From positions 1 through 23,355 of the IMG/VR virus record IMGVR_UViG_3300020178_000262: a stretch of 23,355 bases of DNA; one strand, 5' to 3'. Within the stretch, counting starts at the first letter, position 1. Each line of letters starts with the position of its first letter. The notes beneath the pieces are model-generated. The model saw only the letters and a program-made list of their open reading frames with translations, searched no databases and was not told the origin of the DNA. The stretch is from a virus. Shown one piece after another: positions 7,225 through 15,225 of this stretch. The position numbers and the translations under genes were made by a program.

Positions 7225-7497
7225 TTACATTTTCGGAACTTTGATATTAGGTACCTTGATATTAGGTACTTTCATTCCGCTTGCAGCTCCGCCTGCTGCT
7301 TCGTTTTGGCTCTTGTTCGCCTCGTTCTCTTTCTTTAAGTCGTCAATTAAATCTTTGACAATGTAATGGTATTCATAGTATTCCATCTCGTTAAGCTCTG
7401 ATGGCTGTATATGGAGATGTTTATACACATAAAACCTAACTTTAAAGAAGTTCTTGAGAGAGATCTTGAACAATGAAAAGAGATTTGATGCCGTCAC
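7225..7497 (-). CDS. tail-assembly chaperone-like extension, probably made by +1 frameshifting from the gp26-like gene
   Basis: This 90-codon frame overlaps the end of the gp26-like gene by 56 bases, in the +1 frame. As a separate gene it could only start at GTG 7497 or a weaker codon; the first in-frame ATG is codon 38, too late to include the conserved-looking core KVRFYVYKHLHIQPSELNEM (codons 19-38). That core begins exactly after a CTT_TAA sequence at the end of the upstream gene, so a +1 slip there would give a fusion of about 405 residues. Residues 19-60 are helical and charged. Residues 61-75 are an Ala/Gly linker. Residues 76-90 are a KVPNI-type repeat. The position, after tail tube and before the tape measure, matches tail-assembly chaperones. 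Frameshifting is inferred, not shown. Confidence 0.6.
   Translation of the reverse strand: MTASNLFSLFKISLKNFFKVRFYVYKHLHIQPSELNEMEYYEYHYIVKDLIDDLKKENEANKSQNEAAGGAASGMKVPNIKVPNIKVPKM
7228..7272 (-). repeat. 15-bp repeats encoding a KVPNI repeat tail
   Basis: The last 15 codons of the 90-aa frame read KVPNI KVPNI KVPKM, so a 15-base unit is present twice in full and once diverged. Adjacent copies differ by one base (ACTTTGATATTAGGT against ACCTTGATATTAGGT on the plus strand). Confidence 0.85.
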
Positions 7498-8443
7498 GAA
7501 AGTTGATAGGAATAGAGGCCTCCTCGTCCTCTACCACGACTTTCATCTCTGGTTGTATTCCTATTTTCATTTGCTCTGCCAACTTATATAGTAATAAATA
7601 TTTCTTGTTCTCCCAACCGTTCATTTCAACCTCAAGCTCCCAAAGTCTTTTTTGATTGAAAGTTCTCCAGTCTGTAGCAACGAAAGGTGCAATCTGTAGA
7701 AGTGATTGGTCTATCTCTTGCTCTTTATCTCTACGCTCCTTGATATATCTTGTAATTTCTGACATTACACCAATTGAAGGCGGTCTCATTATGATTTCAC
7801 CATAAGATCTAGTTTTGATCAAGAATGCTTTATGCTCTTTGCTGTAATACTTCTCAAGCTCTGCTGGAATATCGAAATACTCAAAATATTCTCTTTTGAT
7901 TTCAATCTCATGTTTAACGCCTCTTCTGTTAGACCAATCAACCTTAAGGCTGTTTTCTGGTTCTGGGAATGTTAAATCTCTAATTGCTAGAATCAAGATA
8001 AATCTATCCTCTTCACATATATCTTTAAATGAAGTTCTAGACTTTTCGTTGGTAACCTTTGTACAAGATTCTACAATTGCATTAAGCTTCTCGTCAATGT
8101 CCAATAGATTGTTTTCATCCATTGTTGAGAAATGTCTAATCTCAGCTACCTTTGCAGATCTAATTTGTATGGTTGTTCCTTCTGGATAGAATCTACCTCT
8201 AGATGGTAAGCTATCTAATGGTAAATCGTGCCAGCCTAATAGATTATCTGATTTCTCAGGAACGGCTGGTCCAAAGTTTGCCATGTTGACAGAGCCTAAA
8301 CCCTGTTTTTCTACAGCAGCTTCCATAGCATCTACCTCAGCATTTGCCTTTTGATCTTGATGCACATTGGTGTTAACACCTTGATCTTTAGCATCTAACT
8401 GTTTTGCTAGTTCTTCTTGATTCATATTGTTGTTGTCTTTCAT
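7442..8443 (-). CDS. T4 gp26-like baseplate hub / tail assembly protein, 333 aa
   Basis: Residues 1-65 are polar and probably disordered. From about residue 70 the protein shows LPLDSLPSRGRFYPEGTTIQIRSAKVAEIRHFSTMDEN, the typical opening of the T4-type baseplate (gp26) family: a 'LPSkG.fYP' turn followed by a beta strand. The remainder is helical with an EDRFILILAIRDLTFP segment and a Trp-rich helix near 265-290. T4 gp26 (208 aa) takes part in central hub assembly of the baseplate. The present protein is longer, mainly through its N-terminal extension. The start lies 1 base after the stop of the 73-aa gene. The final codons are CTT CTT TAA A, a candidate +1 frameshift site into the overlapping frame at 7497-7225. 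Confidence 0.65.
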   Translation of the reverse strand: MKDNNNMNQEELAKQLDAKDQGVNTNVHQDQKANAEVDAMEAAVEKQGLGSVNMANFGPAVPEKSDNLLGWHDLPLDSLPSRGRFYPEGTTIQIRSAKVAEIRHFSTMDENNLLDIDEKLNAIVESCTKVTNEKSRTSFKDICEEDRFILILAIRDLTFPEPENSLKVDWSNRRGVKHEIEIKREYFEYFDIPAELEKYYSKEHKAFLIKTRSYGEIIMRPPSIGVMSEITRYIKERRDKEQEIDQSLLQIAPFVATDWRTFNQKRLWELEVEMNGWENKKYLLLYKLAEQMKIGIQPEMKVVVEDEEASIPINFRDGIKSLFIVQDLSQELL

Positions 8444-8444
8444 G

Positions 8445-8666
8445 TTACTTATCTTTTAAGTTTTTAAGGTCTCTTTTTATAGTTGTTTTTTCTTCGGCTG
8501 AACGTTTACTCAGTTCTTGTTGGATTAATATACGTATGAACGCACTGATAGAAACTGGTCTTTCCTCCTTTTCTAATGCATCATTCAATATAATCCTATT
8601 GACCTGATTAACCTCATCCTCTGTCAAAAGTACTTGCAACTTCTTTGTCAGTTTATGGTTGTTCAT
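8445..8666 (-). CDS. small ribbon-helix-helix-like protein, 73 aa
   Basis: The layout suggests an Arc/MetJ-type ribbon-helix-helix fold: a short strand (KKLQVLLT, about 8-15), a first helix from TEDEVNQVNRIILNDALEKE, then a PVSISAFIRILIQQELSKR helix like the second RHH helix, with a charged C-terminal tail. RHH proteins usually bind DNA as dimers and repress transcription, so this may be a phage regulator. It sits first in a unit between two terminators and is followed after 1 base by the gp26-like gene, which is unusual company for a repressor. Structural role cannot be excluded. No GATATATA element is visible in its leader. Confidence 0.7.
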   Translation of the reverse strand: MNNHKLTKKLQVLLTEDEVNQVNRIILNDALEKEERPVSISAFIRILIQQELSKRSAEEKTTIKRDLKNLKDK

Positions 8667-8703
8667 AGTATATTATGTTGGTATTGTAATATGTTTCAAG
8701 TTT

Positions 8704-8736
8704 AAAAAAAGAGAGAGACTTTTTAAGGCCTCTCTC
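8704..8736 (-). terminator. rho-independent terminator after tail tube
   Basis: On the minus strand the arm at 8736-8728 (GAGAGAGGC) pairs with GTCTCTCTC (8719-8711) over 9 positions including one G-T wobble, with an 8-base loop and seven Ts at 8710-8704. It lies 21 bases beyond the stop of the tail tube gene. Confidence 0.8.
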
Positions 8737-8757
8737 CTTATGTATTCTAAATACTTA

Positions 8758-9315
8758 TTAGTTTAATTCTTCAGCGTATACGTCACTTCTCCATGTAACT
8801 TCAAGAGTTTGTGGATCAGTTGTCTCGTAGCTTAATTCTCCAGTGAAACCTATACCTGATGTAATGAAACAATCATCAAGTGTTACTTTTCTGAAGATGT
8901 CACCTTCTCTGTTGAATTGAACAATTACGATCGTACCAACATAATTCTTTTTCAAGCCCATTTCACCAGTTTCTGGGTTGTATGCATTTCTGTACCATTG
9001 TCTCATGGTCTTATACAAGTAAGCTTGATTTGAATCATTTAGGTTTAACGTAAAGTTAACTGTTACGTCAATCGCAGTACTGTCAGGCATACCTGCATAA
9101 GATCTAGTTGAGAACTTATACTTCTGCTCGACTGCCGCAACTTCTCTATGAAGTTGTTCCAAACCCGAGATTGAGTTTATGTGTTGTAATAACAGTGATT
9201 GACCCGATACGTTTGCTGGAGGTAAAATAGTTACCTCAAACAGGTTAGCTTGTACTGGTTCGAACTGCTTACCTTTCTTGCTGGTTTGGTCTTCTGAATA
9301 ATGTGGTAAAGCCAT
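8758..9315 (-). CDS. 19: tail tube protein, T4 gp19-like, 185 aa
   Basis: It forms the inner tube of the contractile tail through which DNA passes. The protein has the gp19 build: an N-terminal strand after a short polar stretch (ANLFEVTILPP, about 24-34), a helical ISGLEQLHREV segment, the beta region KYKFSTRSYAGMPDSTAIDVTVNFTLNLND, a Tyr-rich helix AYLYKTMRQWYRNAYNPETGEMG, then paired strands (GTIVIVQFNREGDIFRKVTLDDCFITSG) and a final LEVTWRSDVYAEELN strand. Length is close to T4 gp19 (163 aa). It follows the sheath gene as in T4, has its own GATATATA element at 9333-9342 and is closed by a terminator, which suits a highly expressed structural protein. The start is supported by an A-rich leader. 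Confidence 0.85.
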   Translation of the reverse strand: MALPHYSEDQTSKKGKQFEPVQANLFEVTILPPANVSGQSLLLQHINSISGLEQLHREVAAVEQKYKFSTRSYAGMPDSTAIDVTVNFTLNLNDSNQAYLYKTMRQWYRNAYNPETGEMGLKKNYVGTIVIVQFNREGDIFRKVTLDDCFITSGIGFTGELSYETTDPQTLEVTWRSDVYAEELN

Positions 9316-9332
9316 TTTTATCTTTCTTTTAT

Positions 9333-9342
9333 TTTATATATC
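9333..9342 (-). promoter_or_regulatory. putative late promoter (GATATATA) for tail tube
   Basis: GATATATAAA on the minus strand, starting 27 bases before the tail tube ATG at 9315. It would allow the tube to be transcribed separately from the sheath gene upstream. Confidence 0.65.
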
Positions 9343-9351
9343 TTTCGTTTC

Positions 9352-12285
9352 TTATGCAAAGTTTCCTGTTGCGATTTCACCAGTGTTCAAAATAGTAACA
9401 CGTGATACAAGAATTTCAAGACCTTTAACCGGTTCAACGTATGTATCTAAGATACCCATGTTGTTATCGATTACTTCGTTAGTGTTATTTGTAGTGTCCA
9501 TAATGTTTCTATAGTCGTAAACACCACCGTCTTTCTTAACCGACTCCATGAAGTTGTCAGCTAGAGTTTGGATCTCTAATCTTGTTTGTGCGTTGTTAAA
9601 CTCGAACAAGTAGTTTTGTAAGATTGCAGCTAGACCGTCTTCGATGTAGATCATTGCTTCTCTTACGTGAGCTGATGAAAGAGCTGACTGGATTGACTGT
9701 TGAGCAGTCTTGTTACCTTTAATTACAATACCAACTCCTCTTTCGAATACGATTGGGTTGTAACCAAATGGCTCAAGTACGTCTCTGTCATTCTTGTCGA
9801 ACGCAAATTCAACACCTTGTACGCCAGTACCACCTACAACACCTCTTCTTGGACCTGCCACGATTGACCATGGTAGAGCGTCAGAATACTTGTCGATGTA
9901 GTTGTTTGATACGTATGCTGCTGGTGGAATTACTTTAGTTCTTCCGTTCTCTAATACATTCAGACCTGGACCGTAGTAGAACGCAAAGTTTGCGCCTTCG
10001 TTTAGTGAAGGTAGAGTGTATAGTGCAGTTGGGTTAAGGTTTAAGTTACCACCTGTTCCAACGTATCTTGTTTCAAATTCACCGGTAAACTCATTCATGA
10101 ACGATGGGTTTTCAGAGTTTTTAAGTTCTTTAACCATCGGTGCATTCAAGATCGCACTTGCATTTTGTCTCTCTTTACAAAGTTGAGCAATTTCTTCTTT
10201 GTTTAAGATACCGCCAGCTTCTAATGAACCGAATGTATCAACAACGTATCTGAAGTCGATTGCGTCTTTGTCGATAAGAGTATTAGAAAGACCGTTACCT
10301 GGCTTTAACATTGTTAAAAGCTCTGCAATTGTCTTATCAGTTTGAGTTGCACCTTCGATCGGGAACATCTTGTAAACTTCAGTTGCTTCTTCGTATGATC
10401 TAAGAGCATACTCTGGCTCAACTGACATGTTTCTGTGACAGATAAACTCGAATGAGTATTCTGTGTCTCCGTTACCGTCAACTACTGGTGTTAACTTCTT
10501 AATTTGCTTGATTCTAGCCAAATCGCCTTGATCTGCATTTGTTGGTAAGTACATACCAACTTTGATGTGCATCATCTCGCTATCTGAATCTAGTGGATTG
10601 TAGTTCGGGTTGAACGCTGGTTCAGAACCACCTGCTAGAACTAGTTTAGACATTGTGAAGATACCCGCACCTTTGTCTAAGAATGTCCATCCTGTTGGGA
10701 AAACAGCTGTTCTTGCGTTTGCGCCAATTGTTACTACGTTAAATGGATTGTTAAGTGTATCACCAGTTACTGCTCTTGAATAAGACGTTAATGCAACTGC
10801 TGTTTGTCCAGAGAATACTGAAGCTGAGAAGCCGTCGTTACCGTCTGGTGAAATAACAACCTTATTAGGATCTGAAGTATCGATGTTAGCAATCTTAACG
10901 TACTCACCTAAGTTTTCTGAAGGTAAGAATGTTGTACTGTTTACGTCGTTAGCAACCCATGATGCTGAAACGCCCGCTGCAGTAATCTCTAGTTCACCAT
11001 CGTTGTTGATACTTAGAACTGCTGAGTTAAATGCAGCTGGAGCAGCTACTGCGCTAAAGTTTTCGTAGATAGACTTGCTTGGAGCATCACTACCTGCGAT
11101 TGTTAGAGTAGAATCAGTACCGTCATCTGTAACTACGTCAATCTGTACGTATTCATCTGCGATTTCTGAGTATAACCATTCTCCTGCTTCAATGCCAATT
11201 GCTTGTAGCTGAGCTGCAGTGATGTTTCTAATAATCATATCACCACCTGCAGTGATTTCAACGATTCTACCATCAGGGTTAACGCCATCTGTTAATACAA
11301 CACCGTTATTTACGTCTTCTTGTACTACTAAGTGTGATAGTAATTCATAGTCTTGGTAGATGTTAAAGTCTACACCAACCATGTCGATTGCTGCAATTGC
11401 ATCTTCATTAACCGCACAGAAAAGACCAGTTCTTCTAGCCTCTCTATTGATTAGGGTCTCGATGTAAAGCTGACGACCTTCGTTGTCTAAGAATTCTGGA
11501 ATCATTGAACCAGTGTATTGAGCTATTAACTCAACTTCTCTCAGTGCTGTGAAGTTAGATAGAAGATCTTTTCTAAGACCATCACCTGTAAACATTGCAC
11601 CGTAAACTGGATCGTTGTTTAATTCTGTTGAATCAAACTTACCTTTGAATACTAATACGTCGATCATATAGTCTGATACGTATTCTAGTGGATCTACACC
11701 TTCTGGTACATTACCTTCACCATACCACTCTCTTGCTGTTACGTTAAAACCGTCTGTGTTTGCAGCTTGTCTAACGATGATTGTGATTGGATCTTGCTTA
11801 ATGTTTACGAAAGTAAGAGCGTTTGTTGAAGATGCTGTAGTGTTACCAGCTATTGCTAGTACTTTTTCATCATCTGGTGCCCAGAACTTACCGGTATCGA
11901 AAGCCTTGCTAAACTCATCAGTTAGAGTTGCAGCAGTTAGACCTTGATCGCCACCTGCAGTTACTGGTGAAACGCCGTTGATTAGATCGTTTTCGTCTTT
12001 TGCGGTTAGGTTCATTGCCAAGATTGGGCCTCTTGAAAGAGCTTCAAGCGCTGATCTGTGGAAGAACATTCCTTTTCTTTCTAAAGACTTGTCAATACCG
12101 CCGAATACTTGAACGAACTGCTCAGTATCTTCGATTAAGACTGGTGTGTTGTAAGGTCCTTTTTTAGAACGACCAACAACTAGTCTAATAGTCTCAGAAG
12201 GAATATTAACCGTCTGTGATTTGTCGAACTCTAGACGATATACGCCTGAGCTCTTGAACTGTTGTAATTGAGGACTTAATGCCAT
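9352..12285 (-). CDS. 18: tail sheath protein, T4 gp18-like, enlarged to 977 aa
   Basis: It is the contractile sheath around the tail tube. The N-terminal domain is typical (SSGVYRLEFDKSQTVNIPSETIRLVVGRSKKGPYNTPVLI, then a Phe-Val-Gln-Val-Phe-Gly-Gly segment near 57-63). The C-terminal 350 residues include YGPGLNVLENGRTKVIPPAAYVSN, a GPRRGVV loop, the long helical ALSSAHVREAMIYIEDGLAAI region and the final strand VEPVKGLEILVSRVTI that links neighbouring subunits in contractile sheaths. T4 gp18 has 659 residues. The excess is mostly about residues 325-620, beta-rich with at least two and possibly three repeats of a small domain around G-EYV-I-xI. By analogy with gp18 and phiKZ-type sheaths such inserts face outward. 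The gene has its own GATATATA element and ends 36 bases before the tail tube start. Confidence 0.9.
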   Translation of the reverse strand: MALSPQLQQFKSSGVYRLEFDKSQTVNIPSETIRLVVGRSKKGPYNTPVLIEDTEQFVQVFGGIDKSLERKGMFFHRSALEALSRGPILAMNLTAKDENDLINGVSPVTAGGDQGLTAATLTDEFSKAFDTGKFWAPDDEKVLAIAGNTTASSTNALTFVNIKQDPITIIVRQAANTDGFNVTAREWYGEGNVPEGVDPLEYVSDYMIDVLVFKGKFDSTELNNDPVYGAMFTGDGLRKDLLSNFTALREVELIAQYTGSMIPEFLDNEGRQLYIETLINREARRTGLFCAVNEDAIAAIDMVGVDFNIYQDYELLSHLVVQEDVNNGVVLTDGVNPDGRIVEITAGGDMIIRNITAAQLQAIGIEAGEWLYSEIADEYVQIDVVTDDGTDSTLTIAGSDAPSKSIYENFSAVAAPAAFNSAVLSINNDGELEITAAGVSASWVANDVNSTTFLPSENLGEYVKIANIDTSDPNKVVISPDGNDGFSASVFSGQTAVALTSYSRAVTGDTLNNPFNVVTIGANARTAVFPTGWTFLDKGAGIFTMSKLVLAGGSEPAFNPNYNPLDSDSEMMHIKVGMYLPTNADQGDLARIKQIKKLTPVVDGNGDTEYSFEFICHRNMSVEPEYALRSYEEATEVYKMFPIEGATQTDKTIAELLTMLKPGNGLSNTLIDKDAIDFRYVVDTFGSLEAGGILNKEEIAQLCKERQNASAILNAPMVKELKNSENPSFMNEFTGEFETRYVGTGGNLNLNPTALYTLPSLNEGANFAFYYGPGLNVLENGRTKVIPPAAYVSNNYIDKYSDALPWSIVAGPRRGVVGGTGVQGVEFAFDKNDRDVLEPFGYNPIVFERGVGIVIKGNKTAQQSIQSALSSAHVREAMIYIEDGLAAILQNYLFEFNNAQTRLEIQTLADNFMESVKKDGGVYDYRNIMDTTNNTNEVIDNNMGILDTYVEPVKGLEILVSRVTILNTGEIATGNFA

Positions 12286-12316
12286 TGTTATTTGTTCTTT
12301 TTTTTTAGATTCTTTG

Positions 12317-12326
12317 TTTATATATC
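12317..12326 (-). promoter_or_regulatory. putative late promoter (GATATATA) for tail sheath
   Basis: GATATATAAA on the minus strand, starting 41 bases before the ATG at 12285. The leader between them is A-rich (AAAAAAAAGAACAAATAACA) with no Shine-Dalgarno sequence. Confidence 0.65.
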
Positions 12327-12343
12327 TGTGCTACTCACGTTTT

Positions 12344-14173
12344 TTACTTCAGTAGATCGTAAATATCGAATTGTAAATCTCCTTGTGCGTCATTGTCTTT
12401 ATAGAGTACTCTTTCCATCTCTGTGTGTAGGCTATCATCAATCACGTCAAGTAGTTCTTCAATGTAGTCTGCGTAGTCAGTTGTGTTTAAAAATTCAGTC
12501 GCAGTAATGGCAGTAATGATAATATCGTCATGTCCCATTTGAGCTGCATAACCACCACTTCTACCTTTACCAAAAAGACTAGCTTCTTGTACTGTTTCTT
12601 CGTCTGTTATATTTATTCTATTGTTCTTATATAATTTTGCAAAGTTCTGACAGAAAATTGCTTTATTATCTGCTTTTAATTTAATACCTGGTTTAAGAGT
12701 TCTAGAATCATGTCTGTGTTTAAATCTTACAATCATCTCATCGTCAAAGTCATTTCTTTGTGGAAACACGGTTGATAGGTATTTGAATAAGACTGTACCG
12801 TAAGTATTGTATTCCACAATCATCTTCACGTTTTCGTTGTAGAAGACTTCAACTGCTAAAGTATAAAGTATCTTTGCAAAGTCTTCAATCACATGTTCAT
12901 TACTTCTAAAACGACCAACCTGCTCTAGTTTAAAAAAGTCATACATTGCACCTGGATTATTTACCAGGTTAATCTCTTTGGTGGTCATCGGTTGAATCTC
13001 AAAGATATTAATTACCGAGAAGTCACCACCGTTACCTTCAGCAATATCTACTGTAAATAGCCAGTAGCGATCTTCGGTTCTACACTCTTCAACGTCAAAA
13101 TCTGGGTGGAATTCTAAGAAGCCTTCCACATCAATGCTAATATCTTCGAATTGATCTAGCTCTCGACTGACGTATTTTGTTTTTGACTTACGCATCTTCT
13201 TTAAGTCAACCGGGTCTAAGAGTAAATTAGATGAACTAACAAACTCATTACCATACTGTCTATTAAAAGCTTCAATAGAACCTAAATTCGCGAGCTCTCT
13301 ATTGTACCATTCATCATCTCTGTCTGGGTGTTCCCACCAGTCAATTCGCATTGGGTGATATTCATTCTCATTTCGTTCCGCAGCAGCATAGATCTGATAG
13401 AACTTATTAAAACCATTTGGTGTTGAAGTAATCGTGATCCTTGATACCTTAGATGCTGAAAGCGTTGGATAAACGTTTTCATAGAACGCATCTACAATCG
13501 CAGGGTGAATATGTGCGAACTCATCTAGGAACAGGTTATGAATGGTAAAACCAATACCTGCTTTTGCTGTAGTTGATTGACCGGCCAGGCGACAACCGTT
13601 GTCACATCGCACGTTCATTACATCATACTTGATAATACCAGGCTTCATAAAGAAAGGTAAGTTCTCAACAACAACCTTAGTCTTATCAATAATTTCTTTT
13701 GTAGTATCTGACTTGTTTGCCAGAATTAGTGTATTCTTATCTGTATTAAATATTAAGTACCATGCATTATAGATTGATGCTGTAATTGTCTTACCCATCT
13801 GTCTGGATGCTAGTACAATATTAAAACGTTCATGTTGAAAATTACGTAACATACGCTTCTGGTAGTCACGCAGCATAACGTTTTTAATTCCATCATCTGT
13901 CATTACTACTGCATATTTCTCTGCAAAGTAGACAATGTCAGTGGCACATTTTGCCAGCTCTGAAATCTCAGCGTCGGTATATTCAAAGACGATGTTACCT
14001 CGGCGCAGGAATTGTTTACCCTCATAGAAAGGCATCTTCACTTTAGGTCTATACCCTTGGTCAAGTGCTAACAAAAGGTCATTAATCTGCTTAGTAGACC
14101 AGACAATACGGTCCGAGTCCACATCAGATTCACCCTTTGGGATCCATTTGTTATCTCCTACGTAATCGCTCAT
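12344..14173 (-). CDS. 17: terminase large subunit (packaging ATPase-nuclease), T4 gp17-like, 609 aa
   Basis: It powers DNA translocation into the prohead at the portal and cuts the concatemer. ATPase domain: Walker A LASRQMGKT at 121-129, very close to the T4 form SRQLGKT; Walker B NLFLDEFA at 213-220 with Asp217 and catalytic Glu218; coupling motif TITSTPNG at 247-254. Nuclease domain (RNase H fold): Asp376 in LFTVDIAEG, Glu454 in MIVEYNTYG and Asp549/Asp550 in GHDDIIIT supply the expected acidic cluster. Length equals T4 gp17 (610 aa). It follows the 115-aa gene after 2 bases in the gp16 operon and precedes gp18 as in T4. All key residues are intact, so it should be functional. Confidence 0.95.
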   Translation of the reverse strand: MSDYVGDNKWIPKGESDVDSDRIVWSTKQINDLLLALDQGYRPKVKMPFYEGKQFLRRGNIVFEYTDAEISELAKCATDIVYFAEKYAVVMTDDGIKNVMLRDYQKRMLRNFQHERFNIVLASRQMGKTITASIYNAWYLIFNTDKNTLILANKSDTTKEIIDKTKVVVENLPFFMKPGIIKYDVMNVRCDNGCRLAGQSTTAKAGIGFTIHNLFLDEFAHIHPAIVDAFYENVYPTLSASKVSRITITSTPNGFNKFYQIYAAAERNENEYHPMRIDWWEHPDRDDEWYNRELANLGSIEAFNRQYGNEFVSSSNLLLDPVDLKKMRKSKTKYVSRELDQFEDISIDVEGFLEFHPDFDVEECRTEDRYWLFTVDIAEGNGGDFSVINIFEIQPMTTKEINLVNNPGAMYDFFKLEQVGRFRSNEHVIEDFAKILYTLAVEVFYNENVKMIVEYNTYGTVLFKYLSTVFPQRNDFDDEMIVRFKHRHDSRTLKPGIKLKADNKAIFCQNFAKLYKNNRINITDEETVQEASLFGKGRSGGYAAQMGHDDIIITAITATEFLNTTDYADYIEELLDVIDDSLHTEMERVLYKDNDAQGDLQFDIYDLLK

Positions 14174-14175
14174 TC

Positions 14176-14523
14176 TTAGTCTTCTTTTTCGTCAACTAGG
14201 TACATGAAGTTAGATGGGATAACCATCTTTTGTATTTTTAGAGCTTTGAGTAAAAGGCCAACAATTAAGCCACCTGGCATAACTGCTATTGCACTTAACC
14301 CAATAGTCTTTAATACATCTTTAAGTTGATTGCCAATTTCTGTGCGCTCTTCGTCTGTTATCTCTTCTCCATGTCTTACGGATCTGTAGATTTTAGAAAA
14401 GGCATCTTTAGTTTCTTTACTCTCTTTTGCAAGAGCTTTAAAGAATTTAGAAGTTGACTTACCTAAACTTTTTAAACGTGTGTCCTCATTAACAAAACCT
14501 TCAAATAATTGTACTTTTCTCAT
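14176..14523 (-). CDS. unknown 115-aa protein with capsid-targeting-like leader and LETM1-like segment
   Basis: Inserted between the two terminase genes, with 2-base spacers on both sides. The N-terminus MRKVQLFEGFVNE|D has the same F/Y-x-x-F-hydrophobic-x-Glu pattern as the T4 capsid-targeting peptide and as the 148-aa protein at 7152. The middle is Lys-rich and helical. Residues about 57-95 (ITDEERTEIGNQLKDVLKT followed by IGLSAIAVMPGG and a hydrophobic helix) recall the LETM1-like domain seen in many Bacteroidota proteins; I hold that weakly. One membrane-like helix lies at about 75-95. It may be an internal head protein that is cleaved by the prohead protease; placement in the packaging operon fits but does not prove this. 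T4 has no gene here. Confidence 0.75.
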   Translation of the reverse strand: MRKVQLFEGFVNEDTRLKSLGKSTSKFFKALAKESKETKDAFSKIYRSVRHGEEITDEERTEIGNQLKDVLKTIGLSAIAVMPGGLIVGLLLKALKIQKMVIPSNFMYLVDEKED

Positions 14524-14525
14524 CT

Positions 14526-15194
14526 TTATATTTCATCTGTTTCTACATCTTCAACATCTTCGATGTCTTCAATGTCTTGTTGGTTAATACCTTGCTGGAT
14601 GGCATGCATTAGGTCTTTAGTTCCACGCTGTACGTTTCTGCTGCTACTGTCACCACCGGCTTCTTCAATCTCACGTTTGTCATCTCTCTTCTTATAGATC
14701 TCAATATCACGTGCTATTCTTTTAGTAGCCTCTTCAGCTGCCATCAGGTACATGGTTTGAGATTTGATGATGTCTAACATTGATTTCTGCAGAGTTGCAA
14801 GTACTTCAAACATTCTTGGTGCTAATTCACCATCGTCAATTGTTTGTAGCAATGTAGTCAGGGCTCTTTCACCAGCTTGGAGCTGATAGATTAATGATGA
14901 CATTGTCATCTCATCCATCTTCTTTTTGGCTTGAATATATTCATCTTTCTCGATAATATCTGCATCGAGATAGAATTTCATTAGACTTGTAATGGTCTTC
15001 TTGGCCTTCTTGGTTGAGCTTGCTTTCATCTCACCATAGTTAGCCGGAGCCATTAGTTGTGTGTTTCTCTGTGTTGCTGGCAGGTCTCTTGGATCAGACT
15101 CAACGTCAATTGAGTCTTCGTCACCGATTAGATTATCAAGTTCACGTCTAATCTCGTCTGCCTGCTCAGATATACTTCTTTTATCTTCGCTCAT
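14526..15194 (-). CDS. 16: terminase small subunit, T4 gp16-like, 222 aa
   Basis: It recognises phage DNA and stimulates the gp17 ATPase. The central region aligns by eye with T4 gp16: ELAPRMFEVLATLQKSMLDIIKSQTMYLMAAEEATKRI (about 122-160) against the T4 'SPRHMEVFATLMGQM' helical pair, the part that forms the oligomerisation coiled coil. The N-terminal 65 residues are acidic and probably flexible, with an extra helical segment (TITSLMKFYLDADIIEKDEYIQAKKKMDE) compared with the 164-aa T4 protein. The C-terminus ends in an acidic run (EDIEDVEDVETDE). It is the first gene of the gp16-115aa-gp17 operon and has a GATATATA element at 15212-15221. Confidence 0.8.
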   Translation of the reverse strand: MSEDKRSISEQADEIRRELDNLIGDEDSIDVESDPRDLPATQRNTQLMAPANYGEMKASSTKKAKKTITSLMKFYLDADIIEKDEYIQAKKKMDEMTMSSLIYQLQAGERALTTLLQTIDDGELAPRMFEVLATLQKSMLDIIKSQTMYLMAAEEATKRIARDIEIYKKRDDKREIEEAGGDSSSRNVQRGTKDLMHAIQQGINQQDIEDIEDVEDVETDEI

Positions 15195-15211
15195 AAGTTG
15201 TGCTTTTATAT

Positions 15212-15221
15212 GCTATATATC
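15212..15221 (-). promoter_or_regulatory. putative late promoter (GATATATA) for the packaging operon
   Basis: GATATATAGC on the minus strand, starting 27 bases before the gp16 ATG at 15194. It overlaps by two bases a near-palindrome made of two TCTAGA hexamers (15220-15234), which also covers the stop codon of the upstream gene. Confidence 0.6.
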
Positions 15222-15225
15222 TAGA

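Noticed and set aside
7225-7497. An independent 90-aa gene starting at GTG 7497
   Set aside because: Not excluded, but less likely than frameshifting: GTG is otherwise unused as a start here, the overlap is 56 bases, and the part before the slip site looks like read-through of the other frame.
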